DNA of 7,023 bases from an uncultured Bacteroidales bacterium (lineage in GTDB: Bacteria > Bacteroidota > Bacteroidia > Bacteroidales > Paludibacteraceae). The stretch spans positions 1-7,023 of the forward strand of contig CAMFEN010000055.1 in assembly GCA_945949375.1 (NCBI GenBank). The letters run 5' to 3'. The translations under genes were made by a program, and so were the position numbers. Below are positions 1 through 4,978 of this stretch, piece after piece (the stretch's first letter is position 1; each line of letters begins with the position of its first letter). Under the pieces are notes generated by a model. The model was not told where the DNA came from. It did not search any database and saw only the letters and a program-made list of their open reading frames with translations.

Positions 1-30
1 GATACCATTTCTGAGACCATATCAGTCTTA

Positions 31-118
31 CAGCGAACAAAGTGAGCGGTCTTTTGTCGTTCAGCGCGAAAGCGCGGTCGGACAGTCGCAAAACGGTCTT
101 TCAGCGCGAAGCGCGGTC
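31..118. repeat. Cluster of CAG...CGGTC palindromic repeats
   Basis: Four short units follow one another at 31-51, 62-79, 83-98 and 102-118. Each begins CAG and ends CGGTC, and most have a self-complementary centre such as gcgcgaagcgcg. The same family recurs on the other side of the efflux gene at 1382-1394, 1543-1558 and 1578-1590. The cluster starts one base beyond the stop codon of the membrane-fusion gene. Its small hairpins could act as a transcription end or RNA-stability element for that gene, but no T-run marks a classical terminator. No coding sequence is supported in 1-119. Confidence 0.6.
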
Positions 119-119
119 A

Positions 120-1370
120 TTAAATATCCTTTATCTTCGCTCCTTTATATAGTTTCTGGAAGCCGTCTGTTACCACACGGTCGCCGGTCTGCAAGCCGTC
201 GGTAACCAGCACCCCGTTGGGGACGTACTGTCCTATCTGTATCAGTCGCCGCACCGCGGTGTTGTCTTCCTGCACTACCCACACGCTTTTCCCTTCTGTC
301 GTTACCTGCACACAAGCGGCGGGTATCACCACGCCCTCGCTCTGCAGCCCCTGCATACGCACCTTGCCCACCATACCCGGCAGCAAGAGACTTATTATTT
401 GACAATTTGACAATTTACTATTTAACAATTTTGCGCCATCTCTCACCTCCTTATCCACTCCCAGCACTTCCGCGCGCACGGGGTAGGCATGCGAGAGGGC
501 ATTCGCCTTCATCCCCTTCTCCACCACCCGCACGGGGAAAGAAGTTGAGGGTTGGGCACTCAAGGAGGTGCGGTCTCCAGGCCGCACCATAGTGTCATCA
601 ACGCGCTTTGGGTGCGGCCTGGAGACCGCACCTCCTTTTTCTTGGTATCTCCCTTCTATCGCCGGGACTTCCATGCTGCCCATATCGCCCACCGCGATTT
701 CTGCTACTTCAGACTCGGGGACGGAGAAGGTAACATACAGCCTATCCACAATATAAAGCATCATCGCGGGTGTCATAGGCGAGAGCATCTGCCCTTCAGC
801 CACATGCACCTCGCCCACTACGCCGTCGCTCGGACTGCGCAGCACGCAGTTCTCTACTCGTCTCTCTGCCATCGCCGCCATTGAGCGTGCCTGCGCCAGT
901 TTGGTCTCCACCTCTATCAGTTGCTGCTCGGTAACGCCGCCGGCACCATGCACCTCTGTAACGCGTCGGTAGGCATCTTCCGCCTGTCGCAACGTGGCGC
1001 GCGCCGCCTCACGGGCATCTATCGCACTCGCACTATCCACGCGCAGCAGCACCTCGCCTTTCTGCACGCGCTCACCCATGCGGCATGCCACCTCCAGCAC
1101 CTGCCCGCCCGTCTCCACGCTCAAGGGCACGCGGCGCTCCTCCTCAATAGTGCCCACGTAGGTATGCTGCGCCACGGACGTTTGCTCGCCCACCACCTGC
1201 ACCTGCACAGGGATGGGCGCCACCGTCTGCGCCGGCTTAGCCGCCTTTCTGCCGCAAGAGAGGAAAGTACTTAATATGAACAGCAGGCAGGCAAAATGGA
1301 TAATTTTACAATTTACTATTTTACGATTAAAGCATAGCATTGTATAGAAGTGGTTAGTGGTCAGATGCAT
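120..1370 (-). CDS. RND efflux periplasmic adaptor (membrane fusion lipoprotein, HlyD/AcrA type)
   Basis: This is the adaptor that bridges an inner-membrane RND pump and an outer-membrane TolC-like channel, anchored by lipid in the periplasm. The 416 residues show a signal peptide ending FLSC, with Cys39 as the probable lipidated residue. A biotinyl-lipoyl half follows (about 85-112, TGGQVLEVACRMGERVQKGEVLL), then a helical hairpin (about 115-172), the second lipoyl half (RSPSDGVVGEV, 178-188), a beta-barrel with the typical AYPVRAEV and LLPGMVGKVRM segments, and a C-terminal membrane-proximal domain (VVIPAACVQV to the end). Three stretches look like insertions: residues 14-24 and 313-325 come from AT-rich repeat copies, and residues 245-270 from a perfect hairpin. 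Without them the length is ordinary for the family. Met1 at 1370 and Met11 at 1340 are both possible starts. Met11 gives the more usual signal peptide. Pump and channel genes would be expected left of the window. Confidence 0.9.
   Translation of the reverse strand: MHLTTNHFYTMLCFNRKIVNCKIIHFACLLFILSTFLSCGRKAAKPAQTVAPIPVQVQVVGEQTSVAQHTYVGTIEEERRVPLSVETGGQVLEVACRMGERVQKGEVLLRVDSASAIDAREAARATLRQAEDAYRRVTEVHGAGGVTEQQLIEVETKLAQARSMAAMAERRVENCVLRSPSDGVVGEVHVAEGQMLSPMTPAMMLYIVDRLYVTFSVPESEVAEIAVGDMGSMEVPAIEGRYQEKGGAVSRPHPKRVDDTMVRPGDRTSLSAQPSTSFPVRVVEKGMKANALSHAYPVRAEVLGVDKEVRDGAKLLNSKLSNCQIISLLLPGMVGKVRMQGLQSEGVVIPAACVQVTTEGKSVWVVQEDNTAVRRLIQIGQYVPNGVLVTDGLQTGDRVVTDGFQKLYKGAKIKDI
395..432. repeat. 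AT-rich repeat, copy A, in frame inside the efflux adaptor gene
   Basis: This is a run of near-heptameric units (tttgaca, atttgaca, atttact, atttaac). Bases 395-422 match 2953-2980 at 26 of 28 positions, and bases 403-422 match 1301-1320 at 18 of 20. It encodes roughly AKLLNSKLSNCQI (residues 313-325), which separates two blocks that normally lie close together in membrane-fusion proteins (AEVLGVDKEVRDG and LLPGMVGKVRM). The frame stays open. Confidence 0.75.
562..637. repeat. 76-bp perfect hairpin element inserted in frame in the efflux adaptor gene
   Basis: The arms 562-588 and 611-637 are perfect 27-bp inverted repeats around a 22-base loop. Each arm is itself dyad-symmetric (GGTGCGG, eight bases, CCGCACC), so the GGTGCGG word occurs four times and nested cruciforms are possible. 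On the minus strand it is translated without a stop as residues 245-270, between GRYQ and the RVVEKG/AYPVRAEV barrel strands. The peptide is rich in Gly, Arg, Pro and Asp and has no counterpart in ordinary adaptors (family knowledge). It resembles a dispersed palindromic element tolerated inside a protein. Confidence 0.85.
1301..1329. repeat. AT-rich repeat, copy B, within the signal-peptide region of the efflux adaptor
   Basis: The copy is diverged but recognisable: bases 1301-1320 match copy A 403-422 at 18 of 20 positions, in the same orientation. It encodes FNRKIVNCKII (residues 14-24) just before the hydrophobic core of the lipoprotein signal peptide. Confidence 0.6.
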
Positions 1371-1381
1371 AATCAGTCGTT

Positions 1382-1394
1382 CAGCGTAGCGGTC
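1382..1394. repeat. CAGCGTAGCGGTC repeat unit
   Basis: This 13-bp unit is identical to 1578-1590, and both are preceded by tcgtt and followed by gg. It belongs to the same family as the cluster at 31-118 and lies about 12 bp upstream of the efflux adaptor start. Confidence 0.55.
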
Positions 1395-1409
1395 GGAAAT
1401 ATCTTCTGT

Positions 1410-1502
1410 AAAAATCCTATGAATCTCGTGAGCGTAAGCGAGCAGGATATTAAAAACACCTTGCTTTGGGCTACGCCCTTGCAGAGATTAGGAAGGATTT
1501 TT
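1410..1502. repeat. Imperfect inverted-repeat element with two internal hairpins
   Basis: The outer arms aaaaatcct (1410-1418) and aggattttt (1494-1502) are perfect 9-bp inverted repeats. Inside are a ctcg...cgag dyad (1425-1442, containing gagcgtaagcgag) and a gggctacgccc hairpin near 1469. The element sits in the leader of the efflux adaptor gene. I see no gene in it. Confidence 0.45.
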
Positions 1503-1542
1503 GCGGATGTTATCAAAACGTTCAAACATTAAATCTTTCGGT

Positions 1543-1613
1543 CAGCCGTAGGGCGGTCGGACAATGAAATGGTCGTTCAGCGTAGCGGTCGGACAGCCCC
1601 GACTGGTCGGGGC
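1543..1613. repeat. Second CAG...CGGTC repeat cluster and GC-rich hairpin
   Basis: Two units of the family lie at 1543-1558 and 1578-1590. A perfect 8-bp hairpin follows at 1596-1613 (gccccgac, tg, gtcggggc). The cluster fills the gap between the lipoprotein stop and the efflux adaptor leader. The hairpin lies downstream of the lipoprotein gene and could help end its transcript, although no T-run follows on the minus strand. A related cagccccgac hairpin occurs at 6977-7018. Confidence 0.55.
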
Positions 1614-1635
1614 GTACCCGGACAGCGATCTTGTC

Positions 1636-2148
1636 TTAATTCTTCTTCGCCACCATCAGGATGTTGTCGCCGGTTAGGCGGGCATCGCTCTCCTGCGACT
1701 CGCCGTTGAAATAGAGGTCGAATACGATGGTCTCCTTGTAGAGCGTCCCCACGCCCGTTACCTCCACATCGAAAGTCTCGGTTACCTCTTTGTCGCGCAC
1801 GATGGTGTCGCCCAACACAAACGTGGTATCCGGCACCGTAAACACGATGCTCACCGTCCGCTCGAAGGGATAGAGCGTCAGCAGGGTGTCGTTGATTTCC
1901 GCCTCGGCGGTATAGACGCCGCCGCGCAACTGACTGAAGGTCAGCAGCATGTCGCCGTCGCTCTTCCTGAGCATGTCCATCGTCCCTTGCTCGTTGCTGA
2001 GCGTGTAGTCTGTACTGTCAATGGTTACCTTTCCGCTCAGTTTGTAACTATACTCACCCGCCATCTTCACCGCCGGGTCGCAACCTGCCAACCCCGCCAA
2101 CCCCGCCAACAACAGGCAAGACAATAAAAAAAATAGTATCCGTTTCAT
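1636..2148 (-). CDS. Small hypothetical lipoprotein
   Basis: The protein has 170 residues and I do not recognise the family. A type II signal peptide is clear: basic MKR, a hydrophobic stretch, then the canonical lipobox LAGC with Cys23 as the acylated residue. The rest is rich in Thr, Val, Asp and alternating hydrophobic residues with almost no helix-forming blocks (for example TVSIVFTVPDTTFVLGDTIV). This suggests an all-beta, lipocalin- or Ig-like fold outside the cytoplasm; that is inference. The signal peptide contains three Leu-Ala-Gly units encoded by near-identical 9-bp repeats. ATG at 2148 is the natural start because the signal peptide begins there. Two 18-bp direct repeats lie just upstream. 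The gene shares orientation with the efflux adaptor 265 bp downstream, but the repeat-filled gap makes a tight operon uncertain. Confidence 0.75.
   Translation of the reverse strand: MKRILFFLLSCLLLAGLAGLAGCDPAVKMAGEYSYKLSGKVTIDSTDYTLSNEQGTMDMLRKSDGDMLLTFSQLRGGVYTAEAEINDTLLTLYPFERTVSIVFTVPDTTFVLGDTIVRDKEVTETFDVEVTGVGTLYKETIVFDLYFNGESQESDARLTGDNILMVAKKN
2083..2109. repeat. Three tandem 9-bp units in the lipoprotein signal peptide
   Basis: The units lie at 2083-2091, 2092-2100 and 2101-2109. Two are identical (ccccgccaa) and the third is acctgccaa. They encode Leu-Ala-Gly three times directly before lipidated Cys23, so unit gain or loss would change signal-peptide length without a frameshift. 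Confidence 0.7.
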
Positions 2149-2165
2149 ACCTTTACGTCTTATTA

Positions 2166-2208
2166 TAACATGTAATTATCGTGGAAACTTTAACATGTAA
2201 TTATCGTG
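2166..2208. promoter_or_regulatory. Paired 18-bp direct repeats upstream of the lipoprotein gene
   Basis: The 18-mer taacatgtaattatcgtg occurs perfectly at 2166-2183 and 2191-2208, a 25-bp offset. A partial continuation (gtaattaaccatg) follows. The copies lie 18-60 bp upstream of the ATG at 2148, where the promoter should be, and no canonical TAnnTTTG box is visible there. Binding sites for an activator or repressor are plausible but inferred. Confidence 0.5.
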
Positions 2209-2260
2209 TAATTAACCATGAATTTCTTGTTAACTTCTCCATTAAAGACCGTATAAAGAA

Positions 2261-2298
2261 CCATTAAAACTCTTTGCTTTTTAACGAACTTTTAATGG
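2261..2298. terminator. AT-rich inverted repeat after the Nudix gene
   Basis: ccattaaaa (2261-2269) and ttttaatgg (2290-2298) form a 9-bp stem around a 20-base loop, about 30 bp past the Nudix stop on the minus strand. The stem is AT-only apart from its end and has no clean T-run, so it is a weak terminator candidate. Confidence 0.3.
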
Positions 2299-2329
2299 AC
2301 TTTAACGGAGACATGAAATTATACGGGAA

Positions 2330-2949
2330 TTATACGTTTCCTTTTTCCAAACAAAAATACTTCCACAGCGGGGCGGCGTGCAGGGCTTGGATGATTTCGC
2401 CTTGCTCCAGCAATTCGCGCACCTCCTGCGGCTTCATCACATGCACATGGATGTCCTCCGTCGGCTCTTGGTGCTGCTCGCGCACTTTCTCCACGCCGCG
2501 AGCAAGGAATGTGAAACTCAGGTTGTTGTGGTTCGTCGGGTTGGGCGAAAGCGTCATGAACAGTTCCCATTCGCCGCCCTCATACCCTGTCTCCTCGCTC
2601 AACTCGCGCTTCGCTGCCTCCAGCGGCGTCTCGCCCGCGTCTATCACGCCCGCCACCAACTCATAGTGCGTCTCGCCCAGCGCATGCCGATACTGGTCTT
2701 ACATCACCATATCCCCGTCTTTCGTGATGGCGAAAGACGGGGATATGGTTATGGAAGACCAGAATCCCCGTCTTTCGTGATGGCGATCACATTAATCCAA
2801 TTCGGAAACTCCAAGATGAACCATGACGGGATAACAGCCCCCGATGGCAACTGCACCTCCTCTTGGCGCACGCTCAGCCATACGCCCAACCTTAGTATCT
2901 GCTCACTCTTGAGCACCTTCCATTTCCTATTCACCAACGGCGCAACCAT
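2330..2949 (-). pseudogene. Broken Nudix hydrolase (ADP-ribose pyrophosphatase-like)
   Basis: Intact relatives hydrolyse ADP-ribose or similar nucleoside diphosphate derivatives in the cytoplasm. The N-terminal part (2749-2949) carries the segments typical before the Nudix box (RLGVWLSVRQEEVQLPSG, EFPNWINVIAITKDGD). The C-terminal part (2330 to about 2700) continues DQYRHALGETHYELVAGVIDAGE and has a perfect Nudix box, G-x5-E-x7-REL-x-EE-x-G, ending SEETGY, followed by SPNP. Two lesions separate the halves. The first is 53 bp of extra sequence forming a hairpin, which shifts the frame. The second is a TAA stop on the minus strand (2699-2701), where the mirrored hairpin arm preserves GAA. Removing 53 bp gives exactly 189 codons including the stop, a normal family length. 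ATG at 2949 is the likely original start. The TTG at 2659 that opens the downstream fragment is not a credible start, because it lies inside the conserved domain. Confidence 0.87.
2693..2762. repeat. 70-bp quasi-palindrome copied from the Nudix gene
   Basis: Arms 2693-2724 and 2731-2762 are inverted repeats matching at 30 of 32 positions around a 6-base loop, tgatgg. The mismatched pairs are 2701/2754 and 2705/2750. A 23-bp perfect direct repeat (2711-2733 and 2764-2786, offset 53 bp) marks the extra sequence. The arrangement is what template switching at a fork, or an amplification artefact, would produce. Confidence 0.85.
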
Positions 2950-2952
2950 ACG

Positions 2953-2980
2953 TTATTTGACTATTTGACTATTTACTATT
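2953..2980. repeat. AT-rich repeat, copy C, in the Nudix leader
   Basis: It matches copy A (395-422) at 26 of 28 positions in the same orientation, and lies three bases upstream of the ATG at 2949. It is adjacent to the hairpin at 2982-3000 (gggctat, tgagc, atagccc). Confidence 0.75.
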
Positions 2981-2981
2981 G

Positions 2982-3000
2982 GGGCTATTGAGCATAGCCC
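2982..3000. repeat. Small hairpin in the Nudix leader
   Basis: A 7-bp perfect stem, gggctat/atagccc, encloses a 5-base loop between the Nudix promoter and start codon. It could affect leader folding. It is not a convincing terminator on either strand. Confidence 0.4.
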
Positions 3001-3027
3001 TCTTTATTCATCATTGAAAAATGTCCG

Positions 3028-3058
3028 CAAAGTTACGGCTTTTTTCTGAAATATGCAA
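3028..3058 (-). promoter_or_regulatory. Bacteroidetes-type promoter for the Nudix gene
   Basis: On the minus strand TTG (3056-3058) is followed by exactly 20 bases and TAACTTTG (3028-3035), matching the -33/-7 pattern. It lies 25 bp beyond the stop of the hypothetical gene, so the Nudix gene is its own transcription unit with a leader of about 75 bases. Confidence 0.75.
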
Positions 3059-3082
3059 ATTAATTTACTATATGGACGTAGG

Positions 3083-3559
3083 TTATTCCATTTGGCGCAG
3101 GAGGCATGTGCGGATGAAGGCATCGAGGCGGAGGTATTGCTTGCGTTTGCCCGTTTTGGGGTCGATGGGTGCATCGAGTTCGGGTTTTTCCAGTTGGGCT
3201 TCGAAGCGGTTCTGCCAGTATTGGAGCGTAGCCAGTTCTTCGGGGGTAGGCGTTGCCGTTGTGCCATCGGGATGGTTAGCGGCGTGGGCAGCAGCATACG
3301 CCAGCGGTTTGGATGGAAGCAAGATGCGGTGGGTTTCTGCGCAGGCTTGCTTGAAACGAAGTTGATGCTCCAGTTCCTTTCCCTTAGCCGGTTTCTTTTT
3401 CCAGTCGCGTGGGTGCTCAATTTTGTAGGTTTCATGCTCGGACATGCCTTTGACGTGTCCTTTGGAATCGCGATAAGTCTTGCGGCGGGTGATTGCTCCG
3501 CCTTTGGTGAACGCGCCGTGGAGTTCACAGACAGGGTGTTCAAATACTGTTCTTGCCAT
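3083..3559 (-). CDS. Hypothetical basic protein, 158 aa
   Basis: I do not recognise a named family. The protein has no signal peptide or membrane segment and is rich in Lys, Arg, His and Glu. A basic N-terminal half (GGAITRRKTYRDSKGHVKGMSEHETYKIEHPRDW broken by many charged residues) is followed by an Ala/His-rich helix (84-96) and a charged C-terminal region (PTPEELATLQYWQNRFEAQL, then PKTGKRKQYLRLDAFIRTCLL). Among several overlapping open frames this one is chosen because its residue pattern is protein-like and because a perfect promoter (3727-3757) drives it. The overlapping plus-strand frame 3053-3649 and minus-strand frame 3004-3543 read like shadows. Similar short basic proteins are common in Bacteroidetes genomes and prophages, but I cannot assign one. 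A tandem repeat occupies its leader. Confidence 0.62.
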   Translation of the reverse strand: MARTVFEHPVCELHGAFTKGGAITRRKTYRDSKGHVKGMSEHETYKIEHPRDWKKKPAKGKELEHQLRFKQACAETHRILLPSKPLAYAAAHAANHPDGTTATPTPEELATLQYWQNRFEAQLEKPELDAPIDPKTGKRKQYLRLDAFIRTCLLRQME

Positions 3560-3662
3560 AGTTTATGCTATTTTTGGGGTTTGATTTGTTTTTTGGGGGA
3601 AGCGGGAATGGTAGCCCCGCCTTATGAACGCTATCTCCTCTTGATATAGTTTTGGTTCTGTT

Positions 3663-3706
3663 ATAACCTAATAATAACCTAATAATAACCTAATAATAAC
3701 CTAATA
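3663..3706. repeat. Four perfect tandem 11-bp repeats in a 5' leader
   Basis: The unit ataacctaata is repeated at 3663-3673, 3674-3684, 3685-3695 and 3696-3706 without a mismatch. It lies between the promoter at 3727-3757 and the ATG at 3559, so unit number would change leader length and structure of the hypothetical gene's mRNA. Confidence 0.9.
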
Positions 3707-3726
3707 CGTACTGCTGAAACTTAGCG

Positions 3727-3757
3727 CAAAGGTACTACTTTATTTTGAGATATGCAA
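3727..3757 (-). promoter_or_regulatory. Bacteroidetes-type promoter for the hypothetical gene
   Basis: On the minus strand TTG (3755-3757, within TTTTTGCATAT) is followed by 20 bases and TACCTTTG (3727-3734). Transcription would start near 3720 and give a leader of about 160 bases. The promoter lies 22 bp outside the left direct repeat of the mobile unit and so predates the insertion. Confidence 0.78.
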
Positions 3758-3778
3758 AAATAATTCCTATTTTTTAAT

Positions 3779-3787
3779 AGTCAAAGA
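3779..3787. repeat. Left 9-bp direct repeat (target-site duplication)
   Basis: AGTCAAAGA touches the left terminal inverted repeat and is identical to 6919-6927, which touches the right one. Nine bases is a typical duplication length for IS4-family elements. Confidence 0.72.
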
Positions 3788-3807
3788 CACTACTGTCCAC
3801 TAAAAAT
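3788..3807 (+). repeat. Left terminal inverted repeat
   Basis: cactactgtccactaaaaat pairs with the inverted sequence at 6899-6918. The two mismatches are at positions 6 and 13. The next inner sequence (gggcgattaccc) differs from the right end, so similarity stops at about 20 bp. Confidence 0.75.
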
Positions 3808-3845
3808 GGGCGATTACCCGGTCAGGCTTTGCAGGGGTTCACAAG

Positions 3846-3894
3846 TTCCGCATTGTTGCACAATACCGTAGCCCTTCCAATCCCTAATGCGGAA
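3846..3894. repeat. Inverted repeat behind the HxlR gene
   Basis: ttccgcatt (3846-3854) and aatgcggaa (3886-3894) form a perfect 9-bp stem just past the HxlR stop on the minus strand, with a smaller attgt/acaat hairpin in the loop. There is no T-run, so a terminator role is only possible. Confidence 0.35.
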
Positions 3895-3898
3895 AGAA

Positions 3899-4264
3899 TT
3901 ACGCCTCGAACTGCTGGCGATGTTTCATAATCGTCGGCAGGTTCTTAGATGCCCATGCCGTCAGTTCCTGCACAATAGGCACCAGTTCCTTGCCCATCGG
4001 CGAGAGGCTGTACTCCACGCGAGGAGGAATCTCAGGATAAACTTTGCGGACGATGAGGTCATCCGCTTCAAGCGTGCGCAACGTACTACTTAATACGCGC
4101 GTGCTGATATCAGGAATGACGCGATGCAGTTCATTGAAACGGATCGTGCCGTGCTCATTGATATCCAACAGCACAAGGAATCCCCATTTGTTACCAAACC
4201 GTGCGATGACATTTCGCACCGGGCACATCTCAAACATTGAGTTCTTGTTGTCTTTCTTTTGCAT
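3899..4264 (-). CDS. HxlR-family winged-helix transcriptional regulator
   Basis: This is a cytoplasmic DNA-binding regulator of 121 residues, normal for the family. The hallmark features are present in order: CPVRNV at 14-19, GNKWGFLVLLDI (about 24-35), the recognition region RFNELHRVIPDISTRVLSSTLRTLEADDLIVRK (about 42-74), the wing with PPRVEYSLSPMGKEL (about 80-94) and a C-terminal helix ending ELTAW. Cys14 sits where redox- and electrophile-sensing members such as HypR and YodB have their reactive cysteine (family knowledge), so sensing of reactive aldehydes, quinones or hypochlorite is a reasonable inference. It is transcribed divergently from the cupin-radical SAM operon across 227 bp that contain a dyad and two promoters, the usual layout for a local regulator. 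ATG at 4264 fits the family N-terminus. Confidence 0.93.
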   Translation of the reverse strand: MQKKDNKNSMFEMCPVRNVIARFGNKWGFLVLLDINEHGTIRFNELHRVIPDISTRVLSSTLRTLEADDLIVRKVYPEIPPRVEYSLSPMGKELVPIVQELTAWASKNLPTIMKHRQQFEA

Positions 4265-4286
4265 AATATATTTTCGTTTGCGAGTG

Positions 4287-4317
4287 CAAAGGTACTATAC
4301 AATACTGATATACGCAA
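4287..4317 (-). promoter_or_regulatory. HxlR gene promoter
   Basis: On the minus strand TTG (4315-4317) is followed by 20 bases and TACCTTTG (4287-4294). A tactat...atagta dyad (4293-4298 and 4317-4322) overlaps both boxes and resembles half-sites bound by YodB-type members of the family, although its spacing is wider, so autoregulation is possible. Confidence 0.75.
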
Positions 4318-4392
4318 TAGTATCAAAAAAAAAGTAAGTTTTTTATAAAAATTTATTTTCATAATGTGCTGTATTTGCAAAAATAGACAAAA

Positions 4393-4420
4393 AGGTTACT
4401 ACCTTACCAATTTGTAACCT
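4393..4420. promoter_or_regulatory. Candidate HxlR operator dyad
   Basis: AGGTTAC (4393-4399) and GTAACCT (4414-4420) are perfect 7-bp inverted half-sites separated by 14 bases, ending one base before the TTG of the cupin promoter. GTTAC/GTAAC half-sites are typical of HxlR-family operators (family knowledge). Its position fits activation or occlusion of that promoter. Confidence 0.55.
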
Positions 4421-4421
4421 C

Positions 4422-4452
4422 TTGCACATATCAAAAATAAACAGTAATTTTG
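4422..4452 (+). promoter_or_regulatory. Cupin-radical SAM operon promoter
   Basis: TTG (4422-4424) is followed by 20 bases and TAATTTTG (4445-4452). Transcription should start near 4459, leaving a leader of about 33 bases before the ATG at 4492. Both divergent promoters continue with the same 10 bases, TTTGCACTCG. Confidence 0.75.
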
Positions 4453-4491
4453 CACTCGATTTTTGAAACACAAACAAAAAATTATACGATT

Positions 4492-4947
4492 ATGAAACAG
4501 ATTGAAACGATTAAGAGCGGCAAGAATTTTACCGCCGTAACAGCAGGTACTTTTGCTGAGATTATTGAACACGAACTGCCGATGGGTCCCGATTTCACCC
4601 TCAAAGGCAAAGTCTTTTTAGGTCAGGCTTTGGGTACTACCGGAGCGGAACTGTCTTTCCAGACGCTTGTTCCCGGACAAGACAGCGGTTTCCTTCACAC
4701 GCACAAGACGCACGAAGAACTCTATTTCATCCTTCGTGGTGAAGGCACGTACCAAGTGGACGGCGAGCAATTCCCTGTTAAGGAAGGAGCTGTGGTACGT
4801 GTAGCACCGGATGGCAAACGTGCGTTGAAGAACACCGGCAAAGAGAACCTGACGATGCTTTGTATCCAGTACAAAGCGAATGCGTTCACCGATGCAGACA
4901 GCCCCATGACGGATGGCACTATCCTGGACGAGCCGCTGAAATGGTAA
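4492..4947 (+). CDS. Small single-domain cupin protein
   Basis: The protein has 151 residues and no signal peptide, so it is cytoplasmic. Cupin motif 1 is clear: HTHKTHEELYFILRG, with His69, His71 and Glu75 or Glu76 as metal ligands. Motif 2 is GAVVRVAPDGKRALKN (about 99-114), in which the usual metal-binding His is Ala111, so either the metal site has three ligands or another residue contributes. Such small cupins act as isomerases, dioxygenases or binding proteins, and substrate cannot be deduced. The upstream in-frame ATG at 4450 is rejected because it overlaps the -7 promoter box. The start at 4492 follows an A-rich leader. The radical SAM gene begins 31 bp after the stop, so the two genes are likely cotranscribed under the divergent HxlR regulator. 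Confidence 0.92.
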   Translation: MKQIETIKSGKNFTAVTAGTFAEIIEHELPMGPDFTLKGKVFLGQALGTTGAELSFQTLVPGQDSGFLHTHKTHEELYFILRGEGTYQVDGEQFPVKEGAVVRVAPDGKRALKNTGKENLTMLCIQYKANAFTDADSPMTDGTILDEPLKW

Positions 4948-4978
4948 TTGAACTTGTCGTGATTATCAAAAGAATAAT

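Noticed and set aside
552..884. Plus-strand open frames over the efflux adaptor gene
   Set aside because: They lie antisense to a clear membrane-fusion protein, and their long runs come from the GC-rich composition and the hairpin repeat.
1519..1535. Possible efflux adaptor promoter (TAATGTTTG on the minus strand)
   Set aside because: It has three bases instead of two between TA and TTTG, and no TTG at the expected distance.
2693..2762. Invertible promoter or phase-variation switch at the Nudix hairpin
   Set aside because: The region between arms is only six bases and holds no promoter, and inversion alone would not restore the frame.
3053..3649. 198-aa plus-strand open frame opposite the hypothetical gene
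   Set aside because: Its residue pattern reads like an antisense shadow (Cys- and Phe-rich, no domain), no promoter of the local type precedes it, and the minus-strand frame has one.
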